Shown here in pieces: positions 1 through 8,594 of a stretch of DNA of 64,000 nucleotides. This DNA comes from Methylocystis sp. (GTDB lineage: Bacteria > Pseudomonadota > Alphaproteobacteria > Rhizobiales > Beijerinckiaceae), in NCBI GenBank assembly GCA_016178015.1, contig JACOUB010000036.1, forward strand, positions 62,001-126,000. The letters run 5' to 3'. Position 1 is the first letter of the stretch; every line of letters begins with the position of its first letter. The notes below the pieces were generated by a model. That model ran no database searches. It had not been told where the DNA came from and saw only the letters and a program-made list of their open reading frames with translations. The translations under genes and the position numbers were made by a program.

Positions 1-195
1 GATCCGATGACCATGGTGCTCCGTCAAAGGGCCATCCAAGCGGATCTGATGCGCTGGGACGATAGCCGCGGCCACTACGTGTTGACCGGCACGGGCCGCA
101 GCCGGATCAGTGCGCGCAGCCGCGCCCCCGGCGCCGTGGTGCGCTTCAAGAAACGCGACCACGGAGACGACGGCGCGCCGCATCGAAACGCCTGA
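1..195 (+). CDS. C-terminal end of a hypothetical protein (cut by window edge)
   Basis: The frame is open from the first base and ends at a TGA, giving 64 residues. The Met at position 7 is probably internal. The peptide is basic (RFKKRDHGDD near the end) and has a segment RWDDSRGHYVLTGTGR like those seen in small uncharacterised Rhizobiales proteins. No domain can be named. Codon use is GC-rich like the neighbours. Confidence 0.45.
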   Translation, partial: DPMTMVLRQRAIQADLMRWDDSRGHYVLTGTGRSRISARSRAPGAVVRFKKRDHGDDGAPHRNA

Positions 196-271
196 CCGGC
201 GCGGCCCTGATCGTGTCCGCTTCGAAGATCACAGTTTTTTAGAGCAATGAAACGCACGCGGAGGCGCGATC

Positions 272-832
272 ATGGCTACGTCTGCTGCGCCGATCATCCT
301 GGATGCGCCGGCCGCCGACTTTCGCCTTCTTGCCACGGACGGGCGGACATACACGCTAAACGACGTCGCCGGCGAAAAAGGCACGGTCATCGTCTTCATC
401 TGCAACCATTGCCCTTACGTTAAAGCCGTGATCGACCGACTTGTCGCGGATGCGCGCCTGCTCATGGCCGAGGGCGTCGGCTTTGCGGCCGTTTGTTCGA
501 ACGACGCAATGGCCTATCCCGAAGACTCCTTCGCCAACATGAAGCATTTTGCAAAGGCGCACGCGTTGCCGTTTCCCTATCTTCACGACGAGACGCAGGC
601 GGCGGCGCGCGCCTATGGCGCGGCGTGCACGCCTGACTTCTTCGGCTACGACCGCGACCGCAAGCTCAAGTACCGCGGCCGCCTCGACGAAGGCCGCACG
701 AACCCGCCTGCGCCCGGCGCGCGCCGCGAGCTGGTCGAGGCGATGCGCGCCATCGCCGCCACCGGCCGCGCGCCGGCAGATCAAATTCCGTCGATCGGCT
801 GTTCGATCAAATGGAAAGCGACGCAGGGCTGA
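272..832 (+). CDS. Thioredoxin-family (AhpC/TSA, ResA-like) redox protein
   Basis: A 186-residue protein with a thioredoxin-like fold. A CxxC-type centre (FICNHCPYVK, Cys about 44 and 47) lies in a segment typical of the AhpC/TSA redoxin family, followed by the PDFFGYDRDRKLKYRGRLDE segment of the second half of the fold. No signal peptide or membrane anchor is visible, so a cytoplasmic thiol-disulphide or peroxide role is likely; the substrate is unknown. A GGAGG sits 8 bases before the ATG. The gene stands alone, with a large dyad between it and the convergent kinase gene. Confidence 0.85.
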   Translation: MATSAAPIILDAPAADFRLLATDGRTYTLNDVAGEKGTVIVFICNHCPYVKAVIDRLVADARLLMAEGVGFAAVCSNDAMAYPEDSFANMKHFAKAHALPFPYLHDETQAAARAYGAACTPDFFGYDRDRKLKYRGRLDEGRTNPPAPGARRELVEAMRAIAATGRAPADQIPSIGCSIKWKATQG

Positions 833-1160
833 TGCGTTTTCCGGTTAATGGCTTGGCGCGGACGCAAACACCCTCTCCCAGAAGGGCTACGGCATGTACA
901 CATCTTATTGCCCCATCGTCCATCGCCCGTCAAACGGCTTGCGCCGCTTCGCTTTGCAAGCCGTTCCTCCGCTTCGCTCCGGCCCTTCGGGTGACTGGCG
1001 CTGGCCGATGGGGATTTGGCATCCATGTCCTTTGGTGAAATTTGTGCGCTGAAACGCGCGACAAATTTCACCAAAGGACATGAGGCGCGACCCGCTGAGC
1101 GCCAGCTAAGGTGTGTGCGCATGTCAGCCCACAAGGAGAAGGGTCCGCCAACCGAAGCGA
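833..1160. other. Intergenic region between convergent genes, filled by dyads
   Basis: No credible gene is seen. The stretch separates the thioredoxin-like gene from the convergent sensory operon and is occupied mainly by the inverted repeats listed separately (893-1123). It could carry terminators for both sides. Confidence 0.5.
893..1123. repeat. Nested dyad with perfect 22-bp inverted repeat
   Basis: The centre (1024-1082) is a perfect 22-bp inverted repeat around a 15-base loop; the arms begin CATGTCCTTTGG. The loop itself contains GCGC pairs. Further out, CTGGCGCT near 995 pairs with AGCGCCAG near 1096, and the ends (893-907 and 1107-1123) are partly complementary (about 9 of 10 bases in ACACATCTTA against ACACACCTTA). 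This could be a MITE-like element, a structured RNA or a bidirectional terminator. There is no T-tract typical of a simple intrinsic terminator. Confidence 0.6.
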
Positions 1161-3143
1161 TCAGCCGGACGCGGAAGATCCCTGGCGCTCCAGAGCGCGC
1201 CCTCCTTCCCCCACAGCAGACGCCAGCACCCGTTCCAACTCGTCCGCCTCAAGCGGCTTCGTCAAATAGAGGTCAAAGCCCGCGGCGCGGCATTGCTCGG
1301 TTATTTCCTTCTGGCTGTAGCCCGACAGCGCGACGAGACACGCCGAGGCGAGGTCAGGGTCTTGCTTGAAGGCGCGCGCCACGGCGTAGCCGTCCATCCC
1401 TCCCGGCAGCCCGATGTCGCACAGCACGACCTCCGGACGGAAGGACCGCGCCACGGCTAAGCCCTTCGCCCCGTCCGTGGCCACCCGCACGCTGTGCCCC
1501 ATGACCTCGATCAGCAAACGCGTGCTCTCGGCCACGAACATGTTGTCCTCGATGAGCAGCACGCGCCGGGACTTGGACGCCGCCGGGGCGTCCCTGTCCT
1601 CGGCCAGGGGGAGGACCGTGCTCGCATCCAAGGGTATGCGTACGGTAAAGGCCGCGCCCTGGCCAGGACCGGCGCTCTCGGCTTCCACCACGCCGCCATG
1701 CTGATCAACAATGTGCCGCACCAGCGTCAGTCCCAACCCCAGTCCGCCGTCGCTGCGGTCGAGAGCTTGCGCCAACTGGCGGAATGGCTCGAAGATGTGG
1801 GGCAGCAACTCGGGAGCGATGCCGATGCCGGTGTCGCGAACGGTGAGCGTCGCCTGTCCGGAGCGCGCCGCCAAACTGACCTCGACCGTTCCGCCGGCGG
1901 GGGTGAATTTGCGCGCGTTGTGCAAAAGGTTGCCGACAACCTGGATGAGCCTGGTGCGGTCGCCAGGCGCCCACATGGGTTGGTCGGGGAGATCAAGAGT
2001 GAGGGTGAGACCATGGTCTTGTTCCAACACGGAACGATGGGCCTCCGCAACCTGCCGCACGATCTCGACGAGATCGCAGCGCTCTTTGCGCACCGTCAAA
2101 CCGCCTCGGTTTATGCGCGCGACGTCTAAAAGGTCGTCGACCAAGTGGACCAGGTGATCGACCTGGCGATCGACAAGCTTGCAGGCCGCACTTACCGTCG
2201 GGTTGTCGAGGAGCGGCAGGCGTTGGAGCGTCGCCACGAGGTTGCGGATCGGCACGAGCGGGTTGCGCAGCTCATGCGCGAGCACGGCCAGAAACTCGTC
2301 CTTGCGGCGGTTGGCTTCGGCAAGCGCCGCGTTCTTGCGCCGCAAATCCTCCTCGCTCCGCCGTAACGCATCTTGCATGCGGTCGCATGCGGATTGATCG
2401 CGCAACACCAGCACGACGCCCGTCGCCGTTCCGTCGTTATCGCGCAGACAGCATGCCGTGGCGTCGACCCGAATTTGCGCTCCGTCCCGCACGAACGGCA
2501 AGGCGTCTTGCTCCGGAAGGATCACCACCCCCTCGGCGAGCGCCCGATCGATCAAGTCCGGAATCGCCTTGCGGGCGGCGTCGGAAGCGAGCAACGCGAC
2601 CTCCAGCAGCGGTTGGCCGACGGCCTCGGCGCTGCTGCGGCCGGTCAGAACTTCCGCTTCCCGGTTGAGGAAGGTGACGCGACCTTGTCGATCCGTAGCG
2701 ATCACCCCGTCGGCGACACACTGCATGGAGGCGGCGAACCACTTTTCCACGCTGCGCAGTTTGCTCTCGGCCTCAGCCTTGTACAGAGCCATCTCGATGT
2801 TGGCCCGCAGTTCGCTCTCCGAGAACGGCTTGACGAGATAGCCGAAGGGTTGGGCGATTCGGGCGCGCCGCACCGTGGCGGCGTCCGCATAGGCGCTCAG
2901 GTAAAGGATGGGAAGCGCCCAGCGCTTGCGTATTTCGGCAGCCGCCTCGATCCCATCCATGCCGCCTTTGAGCACGATATCCATCAGTACGAGATTTGGC
3001 TGCGTTTCCCCAGCTAAACGGATCGCCTCCTCCCCCGAACAAGCGATGCCGCGCACGTCGTAGCCGAGCTTGCTCAGTCGAATCTCCAATTCTCTGGCGA
3101 TAATGACCTCGTCGTCGACGATGAGTATGCCCGGCACGGTCAT
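1161..3143 (-). CDS. Hybrid histidine kinase with receiver domains at both ends (REC-PAS-HisKA-HATPase-REC)
   Basis: A 660-residue soluble hybrid signalling protein. Residues about 5-120 form a receiver domain (acidic pair D10/D11, phospho-acceptor D55 in LVLMDIVLKGG). A PAS domain follows (about 130-260), then a HisKA H-box (LAHELRNPLVPI), a HATPase domain with N-box (NLLHNARKFTP), DTGIGI and GGLGLGLTL, and a C-terminal receiver (VLCDIGLPGGMDG). There are no membrane segments. It is the last gene of a three-gene operon: its ATG is 4 bases after the preceding stop, and its AAGGAGAG site lies inside the end of that gene. The N-terminal receiver could accept phosphate from the upstream kinase (inference). 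Confidence 0.92.
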   Translation of the reverse strand: MTVPGILIVDDEVIIARELEIRLSKLGYDVRGIACSGEEAIRLAGETQPNLVLMDIVLKGGMDGIEAAAEIRKRWALPILYLSAYADAATVRRARIAQPFGYLVKPFSESELRANIEMALYKAEAESKLRSVEKWFAASMQCVADGVIATDRQGRVTFLNREAEVLTGRSSAEAVGQPLLEVALLASDAARKAIPDLIDRALAEGVVILPEQDALPFVRDGAQIRVDATACCLRDNDGTATGVVLVLRDQSACDRMQDALRRSEEDLRRKNAALAEANRRKDEFLAVLAHELRNPLVPIRNLVATLQRLPLLDNPTVSAACKLVDRQVDHLVHLVDDLLDVARINRGGLTVRKERCDLVEIVRQVAEAHRSVLEQDHGLTLTLDLPDQPMWAPGDRTRLIQVVGNLLHNARKFTPAGGTVEVSLAARSGQATLTVRDTGIGIAPELLPHIFEPFRQLAQALDRSDGGLGLGLTLVRHIVDQHGGVVEAESAGPGQGAAFTVRIPLDASTVLPLAEDRDAPAASKSRRVLLIEDNMFVAESTRLLIEVMGHSVRVATDGAKGLAVARSFRPEVVLCDIGLPGGMDGYAVARAFKQDPDLASACLVALSGYSQKEITEQCRAAGFDLYLTKPLEADELERVLASAVGEGGRALERQGSSASG

Positions 3144-3147
3144 CCCG

Positions 3148-4578
3148 TCACCCTCTCTCCTTGTATTTGAGTTCCTTGAACGTGACGGCGAACGTCGTCC
3201 CGGCGGCCACGCTGACCTCGATCGTCCCTTCGAGTTGCTTGGTCAAGTCCGTGACCAGTTTAAGGCCGAGCGACTTGCTGCGTCGCCAGTCCACATCGGC
3301 GGGTAGCCCAACCCCATTATCCCGCACCGTCAAGACGTAAGTCTGCGTCTCGGACGCCTTGAGGGTGATCCAGACGTCGCCCGGAGCGCCCGCCGGGAAG
3401 GCGTGCTTCAAGGCGTTGGTGACCAGCTCGGTGATGATGAGTCCGCATGGAATGGCGGTGTCGATGCCGAGGTGGATGTCGCCGATGTCGGTGTGGAAAG
3501 CGGCGCCTTCCTGGTGCACCCGATAGGTGCGGAGCAGGTCCGCCACCAAGTCGCGCACATATTCGGCGAAGTCCAGCCTCTCGAGGTCTTCGGACCGGTA
3601 GAGCTTTTCGTGGATCAAAGCGATCGACTTCACCCGGCTCTGGCTCTCCTCGAGGCTCTGCAGCGTGTTCTCGTCCGTGACATTGGTCGACTGGAGGAAG
3701 AGCAGCGAGGAGATGACTTGCAGGTTATTCTTGACCCGGTGGTGGATTTCCTTCAGCAGCATCTCGCGGCGCAACGCCTCGCGCGCCTGAACCTCGGCCA
3801 GCTTGCGTTCCGTGATGTTGCGGGTGACCTTCGAGAAGCCCACGTGCTTGTCTGACTCGTCGAACAGCGGCGTGATCAGGACCTGGGCCATGAACTGCGA
3901 GCCGTTCTTGCAGACGCGCCAGCCTTCCTCTTCGAACGAGCCCTGTCGAATGGACTGCTGCAGTTCCTGCTGCGGCTTGCCCCTCGCCAGGTCCTCCGCC
4001 GAGTAGAAGCACGAGAAATGCCGTCCGAGGATTTCCTCGGCCCGGTAGCCTTTCATGCGCTCGGCGCCGCTGTTCCAGGTGACGACAATGCCAGCGGGAT
4101 CGAGCATGAAGATGGCGTAGTCGGCGACGCCTTCGACCAGCAGCCGGAAGCGCTCCTCGGAGCGGGCCAGTTCGGCCGTCCGTTCCAAAACCCGCTGTTC
4201 CAATTGCGTATTCAGCGCCGCAGTCTGCGCCCTTGCCTCTTCCAGGTCTTCCAGGATGTTGAAGACGGCCTGGTTGGCGTTGACCAGGAATTCCTTTTCC
4301 CCGTCGAAGTCCTCGAGAATGTTGAGGATGGCCCCGTTGACCTGGGCCGTCTGCTGCTTTTCGGAACCGAAATCCTCGAGGATATTCAGCATCGCCCGGC
4401 TCGACCGCTGAAGATCGTTCTTTTCGTTCTGGAAATCCTCGAGGATGTTGAGCACCGCCAAATTGGCTTGGCCGGCGAAAAGAGGGTCTTCCATGCGTTT
4501 CGATGCGGTTTCGCGCATCGAATCCAAAGCCTCGCGCAAGTCCAGTTCCACCGACGCTGCGGGCATATGAGTCCCCAT
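3148..4578 (-). CDS. PAS-domain HisKA_2-type histidine kinase with four NILEDF heptad repeats
   Basis: A 476-residue soluble sensor kinase. Residues 43-112 hold four copies of LNILEDFxxEK spaced exactly 21 residues (three heptads), predicting a parallel coiled coil. A PAS domain follows (about 140-260, with GYRAEEILGRHFSCFY), then the HisKA_2 dimerisation segment (EIHHRVKNNLQVISSLLFLQ, phospho-acceptor His) and a HATPase domain (ITELVTNALKHAFP, DNGVGLP). The start is ATG 4578, one base after the stop of the upstream triple-PAS gene; a second ATG at 4566 is possible. HisKA_2 kinases usually signal to separate receivers, and the next gene begins with a receiver domain. Confidence 0.92.
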   Translation of the reverse strand: MGTHMPAASVELDLREALDSMRETASKRMEDPLFAGQANLAVLNILEDFQNEKNDLQRSSRAMLNILEDFGSEKQQTAQVNGAILNILEDFDGEKEFLVNANQAVFNILEDLEEARAQTAALNTQLEQRVLERTAELARSEERFRLLVEGVADYAIFMLDPAGIVVTWNSGAERMKGYRAEEILGRHFSCFYSAEDLARGKPQQELQQSIRQGSFEEEGWRVCKNGSQFMAQVLITPLFDESDKHVGFSKVTRNITERKLAEVQAREALRREMLLKEIHHRVKNNLQVISSLLFLQSTNVTDENTLQSLEESQSRVKSIALIHEKLYRSEDLERLDFAEYVRDLVADLLRTYRVHQEGAAFHTDIGDIHLGIDTAIPCGLIITELVTNALKHAFPAGAPGDVWITLKASETQTYVLTVRDNGVGLPADVDWRRSKSLGLKLVTDLTKQLEGTIEVSVAAGTTFAVTFKELKYKERG

Positions 4579-4579
4579 G

Positions 4580-5827
4580 CTATTCGGACGCGTTGAGGCG
4601 GGTTTTCAATTCTTGGATCTCTTTCTTGAGCTCGATCATCTTGAGTTCTCGTCCGACGGTAAGTTTCTGGAAGCGCTCCAGTTCGGCCAAGCGCTCCAAC
4701 TCGCGGGCGCGCTGCGAAGTGACTTCCTGCTCCGCCTTCTTCTGCGCCGTCACGTCGCGGGCGGCGGCGAACACGCCGAGAACCTTGCCGCGCGTGTCGC
4801 GGTAGACCGAGGCGTTGTAGAGCACGTCGGTCAGGCGGCCGTCCTTGTGGCGGATGGTCAGCGGATAGTCGGTGACGAAGCCTTGCGAGAACACCTGCTG
4901 GTAGCCTTCGCGGGCCTTGGTCGGCTCGGTGAAATAATCCGAAAAGTCCACGCCGATCAGCTTGTCCCGCGCCAGGCCTGTCACCTTTACGGTGGCCTCG
5001 TTGACGTCGGTGATCTTGCCTTGCGGGCTGATCGTCACCAGCGGGTCCAGGCCGGCCTCGATCAGGCTGCGGGCATATTGGGCCGCCTGCTTCTGCGCCG
5101 TGACGTCGCGGGCGGCGGCGAACACGCCCAGGACGTTGCCGCCGCTGTCTCGGTACACCGAGGCGTTGTAGAGCACATCGGTCAGGCGGCCGTCCTTGTG
5201 GCGGATGGTCAGCGGGTAGTCGGTGACGAACCCTTGCGAGAACACCTGCCGGTAACCCTCGCGGGCCTTGGTCGGCTCGGTGAAGTAATCGGAGAAGTCG
5301 GCGCCGATCAGCTTGTCGCGCGGCAGGCCGGTCACTTTTATCGTGGCCTCGTTCACGTCGGTAATCTTGCCTTCCGGGCTGATCGTCACCAGCGGGTCGA
5401 GGCTGGCCTCGATCAAGCTTCGCGCATATTCGGCGGCCTGCTTCTGAACCGTGGTGTCGCGGGCGGCGGCGTAGACGCCCAACACCTTGCCGCGCGCGTC
5501 GCGGTACAGCGAGGCGTTATACAGCACGTCGGTCAGGCAGCCGTCGTTGCGCCGGATGGTCAGCGGGTAGTTGGTGACATACCCTTCCGAAAACACCTGC
5601 TGATAGCCCTGGCGGGCCTTGCCGGGGTCGGTGAAGTAGTCGGAGAAGTCGGCGCCGATCAGTTTTTCGCGCGTCACGCCGGTCGCCTTCACCGTGGCCT
5701 CGTTGACGTCGGTGATCTTGCCTTGCGGGCTGATCGTCACCAGCGGGTCCAGGCTGGCCTCGATCAGGCTGCGGGCGTATTCCGCGGCCTGCCTGTCGTG
5801 GCGGTGTTGCGCCAGCGCCTTGTTCAT
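4580..5827 (-). CDS. Triple tandem PAS-domain protein with C-terminal coiled coil, no catalytic output
   Basis: A 415-residue protein built of three nearly identical PAS domains with an exact 117-residue (351-bp) period; each starts near QAAEYARSLIEASLDPL and ends near AARDVTAQK. A charged helical tail (about 360-415, ELERLAELERFQKL) follows. No kinase, cyclase, GGDEF/EAL or DNA-binding domain is present, so it is likely a sensory or scaffold partner of the kinase encoded one base downstream. The high identity of the repeats at DNA level implies recent duplication or gene conversion. The ligand is unknown. Confidence 0.88.
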   Translation of the reverse strand: MNKALAQHRHDRQAAEYARSLIEASLDPLVTISPQGKITDVNEATVKATGVTREKLIGADFSDYFTDPGKARQGYQQVFSEGYVTNYPLTIRRNDGCLTDVLYNASLYRDARGKVLGVYAAARDTTVQKQAAEYARSLIEASLDPLVTISPEGKITDVNEATIKVTGLPRDKLIGADFSDYFTEPTKAREGYRQVFSQGFVTDYPLTIRHKDGRLTDVLYNASVYRDSGGNVLGVFAAARDVTAQKQAAQYARSLIEAGLDPLVTISPQGKITDVNEATVKVTGLARDKLIGVDFSDYFTEPTKAREGYQQVFSQGFVTDYPLTIRHKDGRLTDVLYNASVYRDTRGKVLGVFAAARDVTAQKKAEQEVTSQRARELERLAELERFQKLTVGRELKMIELKKEIQELKTRLNASE

Positions 5828-6210
5828 GTGTCCCCCCGTTTGGTTCGTCGCACAGGAATTTTAAGGTAACGGGCGTGATCGTCGTCATGCGTTGCCGGGA
5901 CGATCCTGGCGCCGGCGCGGAGTTTGGCGCCTCGCATGACTTTCGGCAAGCGATCTTCGCTCCGGGGCCAGGGCGATCGGTTAAATGGTCCCCTCACCCT
6001 GAGGAGGCGGCGAAGCCGCCGTCTCGAAGGGCGAGGGAACCAAGAATTTCAATTCTCGAGCCTCGCCCTCGTCCTTCGAGACGGCCCTTTCAGGGCCTCC
6101 CCAGGATGAGGGCGAGGAATGCAATCCTTCACCCTGCTCCCGAGGCGCCCTGACCTTGGCGCGGGGATACGGCGGAATTTGGGAACCGAAAGCTTGAGCC
6201 CCCCTCCGCA
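5828..6210. other. Intergenic region upstream of the sensory operon
   Basis: Non-coding as far as can be seen. The part next to 5827 should hold the promoter of the three-gene sensory operon, but no recognised box stands out. The remainder is a palindromic repeat (5991-6117) and the tail after hppA. Confidence 0.5.
5991..6117. repeat. REP-like palindromic element (CCCTGAGGAG/CTTCGAGACGG family)
   Basis: Two facing arms: CCCTCACCCTGAGGAGGCGG with AAGCCGCCGTCTCGAAGGGC on one side, then CCTTCGAGACGGCCC and CCAGGATGAGGGCGAGG on the other. The same family recurs at 51549-51672. Such extragenic palindromes are frequent in Rhizobiales genomes. No coding potential. Confidence 0.75.
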
Positions 6211-8394
6211 TCAGCGCGCCAGAACCGCCAGTAGCAGCAGCGCCACGATATTGGTGATCTTGATCGCCGGATTGACGGCGGGACCGGCGGTGTCCTTGTA
6301 AGGATCGCCGACGGTGTCGCCGGTCACCGACGCCTTGTGCGCGTCGCCGCCCTTGACATGCGTCACGCCGTCCTTGTCGACGAAGCCGTCCTCGAAACTC
6401 TTTTTGGCGTTGTCCCAAGCGCCGCCGCCCGAAGTCATGGCGATCGCCACGAACAGCCCGTTGACGATGACGCCGAGCAGCGCGCCGCCGAGCGCCGCGA
6501 ACCCGTTGGCCTTGGAGCCGGAAATGAGCGCTACGCCGAAATAGATGACGATCGGCGCCAGCACCGGCAACAGCGAGGGCGCGATCATTTCCTTAATCGC
6601 CGCCTGCGTCAGCAGATCGACGGCCCGCCCGTAATCGGGACGCTCCGTGCCGGCCATGATGCCGGGCTTCTCGCGGAATTGACGGCGCACTTCTTCGACG
6701 ATGGACGCCGCCGCGCGGCCCACCGCCGTCATCGCCATGCCGCCGAAGAGATAAGGGATGAGGCCGCCGCAAATGAGACCCGCGACGACATAAGGGTTGG
6801 AGAGGTCGAAATCGACCTTGTCGACGCCCTTGAAGTAGGGAACGCCGGTGTCGATGAAATGCTTCAGGTCGTTGGCGTAGGCGGCGAACAGCACCAACGC
6901 GCCGAGCCCGGCCGAACCGATGGCGTAGCCCTTGGTCACCGCCTTGGTGGTGTTGCCGACGGCGTCGAGCGCGTCGGTATGGCGACGCACCTCCTTCGGC
7001 AAGCCGGCCATCTCAGCGATGCCGCCGGCGTTGTCGGTCACCGGACCGTAGGCGTCGAGCGCCACGATCATGCCGGCGAGGCCGAGCATGGTGGTCACCG
7101 CGATCGCCATGCCGTAAAGGCCGCCCAATTGGTAGGTGAGGATGATGCCGAACACGATGACCAGCGCCGGCGCCGCCGTCGCTTCCAGCGACACCGCAAG
7201 ACCCTGGATGACGTTGGTGCCATGGCCGGTCACCGAAGCCTGGGCGATCGACACCACCGGACGCTTGCCGACGCCGGTGTAATATTCGGTGATGGTGACG
7301 ATGAGGCCGGTGACGATCAGGCCGACAATGCCGCACAAGAACAGGCCGTAGCCGTGGATCGCGGCGCCGCCCGCCTTGCCGATCTCGCCCCAGCCGACCG
7401 TGAAGGTGGTGGCGAGAAAGAGCCCCGCGATCGACAGCGCGCCCGTCGCGATGAGGCCCTTGTAAAGAGCGCCCATGATCGAATCGTTGATGCCGAGCTG
7501 ATCGAAATAGGGGCCAAAGCGCCTGCTGATTTCCGAATCGTCGGAACCGAGCTTGACGAAATAGGTCCCGGCGATCGAGGTGACGATGCAGGTTCCGCAG
7601 ATGGCCAGCGGATAGAGCATGGCCGACGCGAGAACGGGCTGTCCCGCGAAAAAGATCGAGGCGAGCACCATGGTGGCGACGACGGTCACCACATAGGTCT
7701 CGAACAGGTCGGCCGCCATGCCGGCGCAATCGCCGACATTGTCGCCAACGTTGTCGGCGATGGTGGCGGGATTGCGCGGATCATCCTCGGGGATGCCCGC
7801 CTCCACCTTGCCGACGAGATCGGCGCCGACGTCTGCGCCCTTGGTGAAGATGCCGCCGCCAAGACGCGCGAAGATGGAAATAAGCGAACCGCCGAAGCCG
7901 AGCGCCACCAGCGCGTCGACCACAACGCGATCGGAGGCGCCGTAACCGCCGAACACGGTGAGGACGAAATAGTAAACCGCGACCCCGAGCAGCGCCAGGC
8001 CGGCGACCAACAGGCCGGTCACCGCGCCGGCCTTGAAGGCGATGTCGAGACCGCCGGCCAGCGATACCGTCGCCGCCTGCGCGGTGCGCACGTTGGCGCG
8101 CACCGAGACGTTCATGCCGATGAAGCCGGCCAAGCCCGAAAGCGTCGCGCCGATCAGGAAGCCGAAGGCGACCGTCCAGCCGAGCAAGAAGACCAACACG
8201 ACGAAGATGCCGGCCCCGACGGCGCTGATCGTCATATATTGGCGCTTGAGATAGGCCTGCGCGCCCTCGGCGACCGCGCCGGAGATTTCCTGCATGCGCG
8301 CCGATCCTGCGTCGGCCGCGAGCAACTCCTGCGAGGTCTTGACGCCGTAAACGATGGACATCAGTCCGAAGACGATGGTGAGAAACAATATCAT
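6211..8394 (-). CDS. hppA: Membrane-bound proton-pumping pyrophosphatase, K+-independent type
   Basis: Couples hydrolysis of inorganic pyrophosphate to proton export across the inner membrane. The start chosen at 8394 gives 727 residues, the usual family length, beginning with the first membrane helix ([17 protein letters not shown]); an upstream in-frame extension to 8598 lacks family character. The signature [11 protein letters not shown] and the acidic cluster [19 protein letters not shown] are present. The segment [10 protein letters not shown] has Lys and Thr where K+-dependent enzymes carry Ala, which marks the K+-independent subclass. About 16 hydrophobic segments are visible. The gene is monocistronic. 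Confidence 0.95.
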   Translation of the reverse strand: MILFLTIVFGLMSIVYGVKTSQELLAADAGSARMQEISGAVAEGAQAYLKRQYMTISAVGAGIFVVLVFLLGWTVAFGFLIGATLSGLAGFIGMNVSVRANVRTAQAATVSLAGGLDIAFKAGAVTGLLVAGLALLGVAVYYFVLTVFGGYGASDRVVVDALVALGFGGSLISIFARLGGGIFTKGADVGADLVGKVEAGIPEDDPRNPATIADNVGDNVGDCAGMAADLFETYVVTVVATMVLASIFFAGQPVLASAMLYPLAICGTCIVTSIAGTYFVKLGSDDSEISRRFGPYFDQLGINDSIMGALYKGLIATGALSIAGLFLATTFTVGWGEIGKAGGAAIHGYGLFLCGIVGLIVTGLIVTITEYYTGVGKRPVVSIAQASVTGHGTNVIQGLAVSLEATAAPALVIVFGIILTYQLGGLYGMAIAVTTMLGLAGMIVALDAYGPVTDNAGGIAEMAGLPKEVRRHTDALDAVGNTTKAVTKGYAIGSAGLGALVLFAAYANDLKHFIDTGVPYFKGVDKVDFDLSNPYVVAGLICGGLIPYLFGGMAMTAVGRAAASIVEEVRRQFREKPGIMAGTERPDYGRAVDLLTQAAIKEMIAPSLLPVLAPIVIYFGVALISGSKANGFAALGGALLGVIVNGLFVAIAMTSGGGAWDNAKKSFEDGFVDKDGVTHVKGGDAHKASVTGDTVGDPYKDTAGPAVNPAIKITNIVALLLLAVLAR

Positions 8395-8594
8395 GGCAAG
8401 TGCGCCCTTTGGTTCCTTGGCCGCGCATGAACTCGTTCGTTCGGCTCGCGCGCGCGGCTCGCGTTTGTCGACAAAAAAGACGAAGCGCCGCGAGCGAACC
8501 GAGTCGGCGCGCGGGTTCGAAGATTGCGGCGCTTCTCTTGCCAGAAACGGTTGACAGGGGCAATGGCGGCGCGGCCCGCGCTGAAAATGGTCAG

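Noticed and set aside
781-1134. Minus-strand ORF of 117 residues in the dyad region
   Set aside because: No family features, no ribosome site, and it coincides with the palindromes.
1494-2129. Plus-strand ORF of 211 residues antisense to the hybrid kinase
   Set aside because: Shadow of the kinase gene; His/Arg-rich composition typical of GC-rich antisense frames.
6337-8430. Plus-strand ORF of 697 residues
   Set aside because: Antisense to hppA; composition (ADG/RRH-rich) is that of a shadow frame.
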